7,253 bases of DNA from contig DOFS01000460.1 in NCBI GenBank assembly GCA_003523945.1, forward strand, positions 1-7,253, read 5' to 3'. Position 1 is the first letter of the stretch. Each line of letters begins with the position of its first letter. Made by a program: the position numbers and the translations under genes. This document shows positions 5,893 to 7,253 of this stretch, piece after piece. A model generated the notes under the pieces. It was given only the letters and a program-made list of their open reading frames with translations. It did not search any database and was not told where the DNA came from. Source of the stretch: Nitrospiraceae bacterium. GTDB taxonomy: Bacteria > Nitrospirota > Nitrospiria > Nitrospirales > UBA8639.

Positions 5893-6078
5893 TTAAAACG
5901 AATATACGTACTTTTCAATTAGGGCCTGGAGTCAGAAGGAGGACGGCGAATTCTTCCGCGATGGTAGAGATGAGTGAAGGCGAAAGAGGGCGCGAGCTCG
6001 CAAGGCCAGACCTCAAAGAACAATAAAAAAACCATTCCATAACCGCTGTTCCATTGTTCCATTTTTTAAGCCAAAAGC
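5893..6078. other. Intergenic region between the repeat and the nucleotidyltransferase promoter
   Basis: No convincing gene is present. An AGGAGG (5937-5942) has no start codon at a useful distance; the 21-codon frame from ATG 5961 to 6026 lies 18 bases away. Other features are a 10-bp palindrome GCGAGCTCGC (5992-6001) and a short tandem TGTTCCAT pair near 6048-6063, flanked by A and T tracts. No GC-rich stem precedes the T run. Confidence 0.35.
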
Positions 6079-6121
6079 TTGACTAATTCCGTCAATTGAC
6101 TAAAAATCGGGCTAGTCTAAA
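6079..6121 (+). promoter_or_regulatory. Promoter with overlapping 17-bp-phased operator-like motifs
   Basis: TTGACT (6079-6084) is a 5-of-6 -35 element, with TAAAAA/AAAAAT (6101-6107) as the -10 after 16-17 bases. The motif TTGACTAA occurs at 6079-6086 and 6096-6103, and a related TAGTCTAA at 6113-6120, each shifted by exactly 17 bases. GTCAATTGAC (6091-6100) is a perfect 10-bp palindrome filling the spacer, and TTGAC/GTCAA (6079-6083, 6091-6095) is a second symmetry. This arrangement is typical of promoters controlled by a repressor bound across the -35 and -10, often the product of the downstream operon. The regulator is inferred, not seen. Confidence 0.5.
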
Positions 6122-6133
6122 TCAGTCTGGTGT

Positions 6134-6214
6134 ATGAGCGTTGGAGTGAACAGTAGGGTGGTTTTGCCGATCCGTACAAAAAAGCCTGATAAACGTCGAA
6201 AACCGTATGATTAA
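6134..6214 (+). CDS. Candidate 26-aa leader peptide overlapping the nucleotidyltransferase start
   Basis: A 26-codon frame from ATG 6134 to TAA 6212-6214 encodes a strongly basic peptide ending RTKKPDKRRKPYD. It overlaps the ATG of the next gene by 8 bases in another frame. No ribosome binding site is visible before 6134, though the predicted transcript would begin only about 20 bases upstream. It could be a coupled leader, part of the true N-terminus if there is a frameshift, or chance. Confidence 0.22.
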   Translation: MSVGVNSRVVLPIRTKKPDKRRKPYD

Positions 6215-7253
6215 TTTGATATTCAATCCTGCCAAACCGCCTGTCGATATCGAGGTAAACGTTCGATCGGTGGTTCGGCCACCAACATGGCGTAAGGAAC
6301 CGTACACACTGTCATATGTGCTGGTGAATCGCGAGGTCACTGCCGAGGAGTTGATTGTTTTGCTGCGTTGGGCAGCGGCTTCGAAAATGCCCAATCCCAG
6401 GGTAATCACTCCGGAGCTAGTAAAATGGTCATCATTATTCCACCCACGCTTTTTTATCTCGGTCAATACGGATTGTCCAACCTTCGTGGAACCTTTGGAA
6501 TGGATTGATGGCAGTTTACCTACCGGGTTTCATGCTCTATCACGGCTTTGGCTGCAGTCAGTGTTGTTCTTGGCAGGGGTAACACTCTCGGCCGCCATAG
6601 TCCAGCATCGCTTTTCTTCAGGAACAATAGGAAGCAAACTTGACCGGCTATGGGATGCTGGAACCTTATCAACCTCCGGGGCAGCGATGGAATTGACACC
6701 ACTGGGATTGCACGATCGTGTTTCCACCCTGGCGGTGGATAGTTCTAACGAAGTGACACGACTTTTAGCTCTACGTGAGATTTTCATGGAGGCTTGGGAG
6801 CTTATTGCACCCAAGACGGGAATAGTGGAAGTCATGCGAAAGTCTTGTCCGCCATCAAATACAGATGGGAGGTTTGAATTCATAGAAGGATTGCTAAAAA
6901 AACTTGGCCACAGGCTTCAGGCAGTTGTGGTGTATGGATCAAGTGTCTCGGGGAATCAATTTGCGGATATTGATGCCGTGGTTATTGTGGATGACCCGAA
7001 ATCGGCACTCTTACAACTCGCAGGAACATCCCCGACCTGGCAAGGTAAAGAATTGAACCTCGGAATCTATTCTCCGTCTGAATTCTTGGTGATGCAGCGT
7101 CTTTCGGGCGACAACCTGTTAGATTATGGAGTATGCATTTGGGGCGAAGTTGAGGTAGTTCGAAAGCCAGTTCCAGAGTTATTGGCCCGCAATTTTAGTT
7201 TCGGTGTCGTTCGTCAACGTCAGCAATTTGGCATGCTAAGTCGTGAAATAGCT
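6207..7253 (+). CDS. Uncharacterised protein with Pol-beta-type nucleotidyltransferase domain, 3' end cut by window edge
   Basis: The frame is open for 349 codons to the window edge. Residues 1-110 have no family I recognise. Residues 112-175 look like a helix-turn-helix/winged-helix segment (SRLWLQSVLFLAG, then GTIGSKLDRLWDAGTL). Residues 238-262 carry the nucleotidyltransferase signature VVVYGSS...ADIDAVVIVDD: Gly244-Ser245, then Asp254-x-Asp256, the metal-binding acids of MNT-like enzymes that transfer nucleotides to proteins, RNA or small molecules. The third acid usual in a following strand appears to be Asn (ELNLGIYS, 282-289). A polar, possibly helical region starts near 332. ATG 6207 is the first start after an in-frame TGA at 6147; it lacks a clear ribosome site. 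The operator-like promoter upstream suggests autoregulation as in toxin-antitoxin or defence loci, but no partner is visible. Confidence 0.75.
   Translation, partial: MINLIFNPAKPPVDIEVNVRSVVRPPTWRKEPYTLSYVLVNREVTAEELIVLLRWAAASKMPNPRVITPELVKWSSLFHPRFFISVNTDCPTFVEPLEWIDGSLPTGFHALSRLWLQSVLFLAGVTLSAAIVQHRFSSGTIGSKLDRLWDAGTLSTSGAAMELTPLGLHDRVSTLAVDSSNEVTRLLALREIFMEAWELIAPKTGIVEVMRKSCPPSNTDGRFEFIEGLLKKLGHRLQAVVVYGSSVSGNQFADIDAVVIVDDPKSALLQLAGTSPTWQGKELNLGIYSPSEFLVMQRLSGDNLLDYGVCIWGEVEVVRKPVPELLARNFSFGVVRQRQQFGMLSREIA

Noticed and set aside
5937..6026. 21-codon gene with AGGAGG upstream
   Set aside because: The ribosome-site-like motif is 18 bases from the ATG, and the peptide has no distinguishing features.
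6530..6883. 117-codon minus-strand frame
   Set aside because: It is antisense to the nucleotidyltransferase gene, has no recognisable domain and no ribosome site that I could find.

Overview
The window looks like a chromosomal segment of a free-living Gram-negative-type bacterium of roughly balanced GC. It has a peptidoglycan glycosyltransferase, an RhlE-type RNA helicase and long intergenic stretches full of dispersed palindromic repeats. The repeat styles resemble ones I remember from Nitrospira and from Proteobacteria. Assignment to Nitrospirota is a guess from memory, not something the sequence proves. I see no rRNA, tRNA, CRISPR array or intact transposase.

Layout from left to right. 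On the minus strand at 1-720 is the N-terminal two thirds of a zinc-dependent alcohol dehydrogenase that runs off the left edge. A candidate 45-codon small ORF (720-857, minus) overlaps its start. Divergently, mtgA (1097-1879) and yjbQ (1931-2329) form a likely two-gene plus-strand unit. At 2330-2932 there is no convincing gene. This stretch opens with a hairpin-rich modular repeat (2361-2549). An unrecognised 170-aa protein with a HEPN-like R-x4-H motif lies at 2933-3445. At 3446-4338 there is again no gene, but there are three repeat elements: a block at 3609-3722, an inverted copy of the modular hairpin repeat at 3781-3925, and a 119-bp element with inverted ends at 4069-4187. An RhlE-like DEAD-box helicase with a Glu-rich then Lys-rich tail occupies 4339-5604 (minus). 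A second copy of the 3609 block plus the end hairpin sits at 5744-5892. At the right edge an uncharacterised gene with a Pol-beta-type nucleotidyltransferase motif (6207 to beyond 7253) starts behind a promoter/operator-like region of 17-bp-phased motifs (6079-6121).

The identified genes are mostly housekeeping or stress functions and do not form one pathway. The most distinctive material is intergenic. Two oppositely oriented copies of a three-hairpin repeat frame the unrecognised gene. One of these hairpins keeps a nearly identical 20-nt loop while both sides of its stem have changed together, which is direct evidence for selection on, or copying of, a folded structure. The nucleotidyltransferase gene with its phased operator is the best candidate for an undescribed functional system, but its downstream partner, if any, is outside the window.
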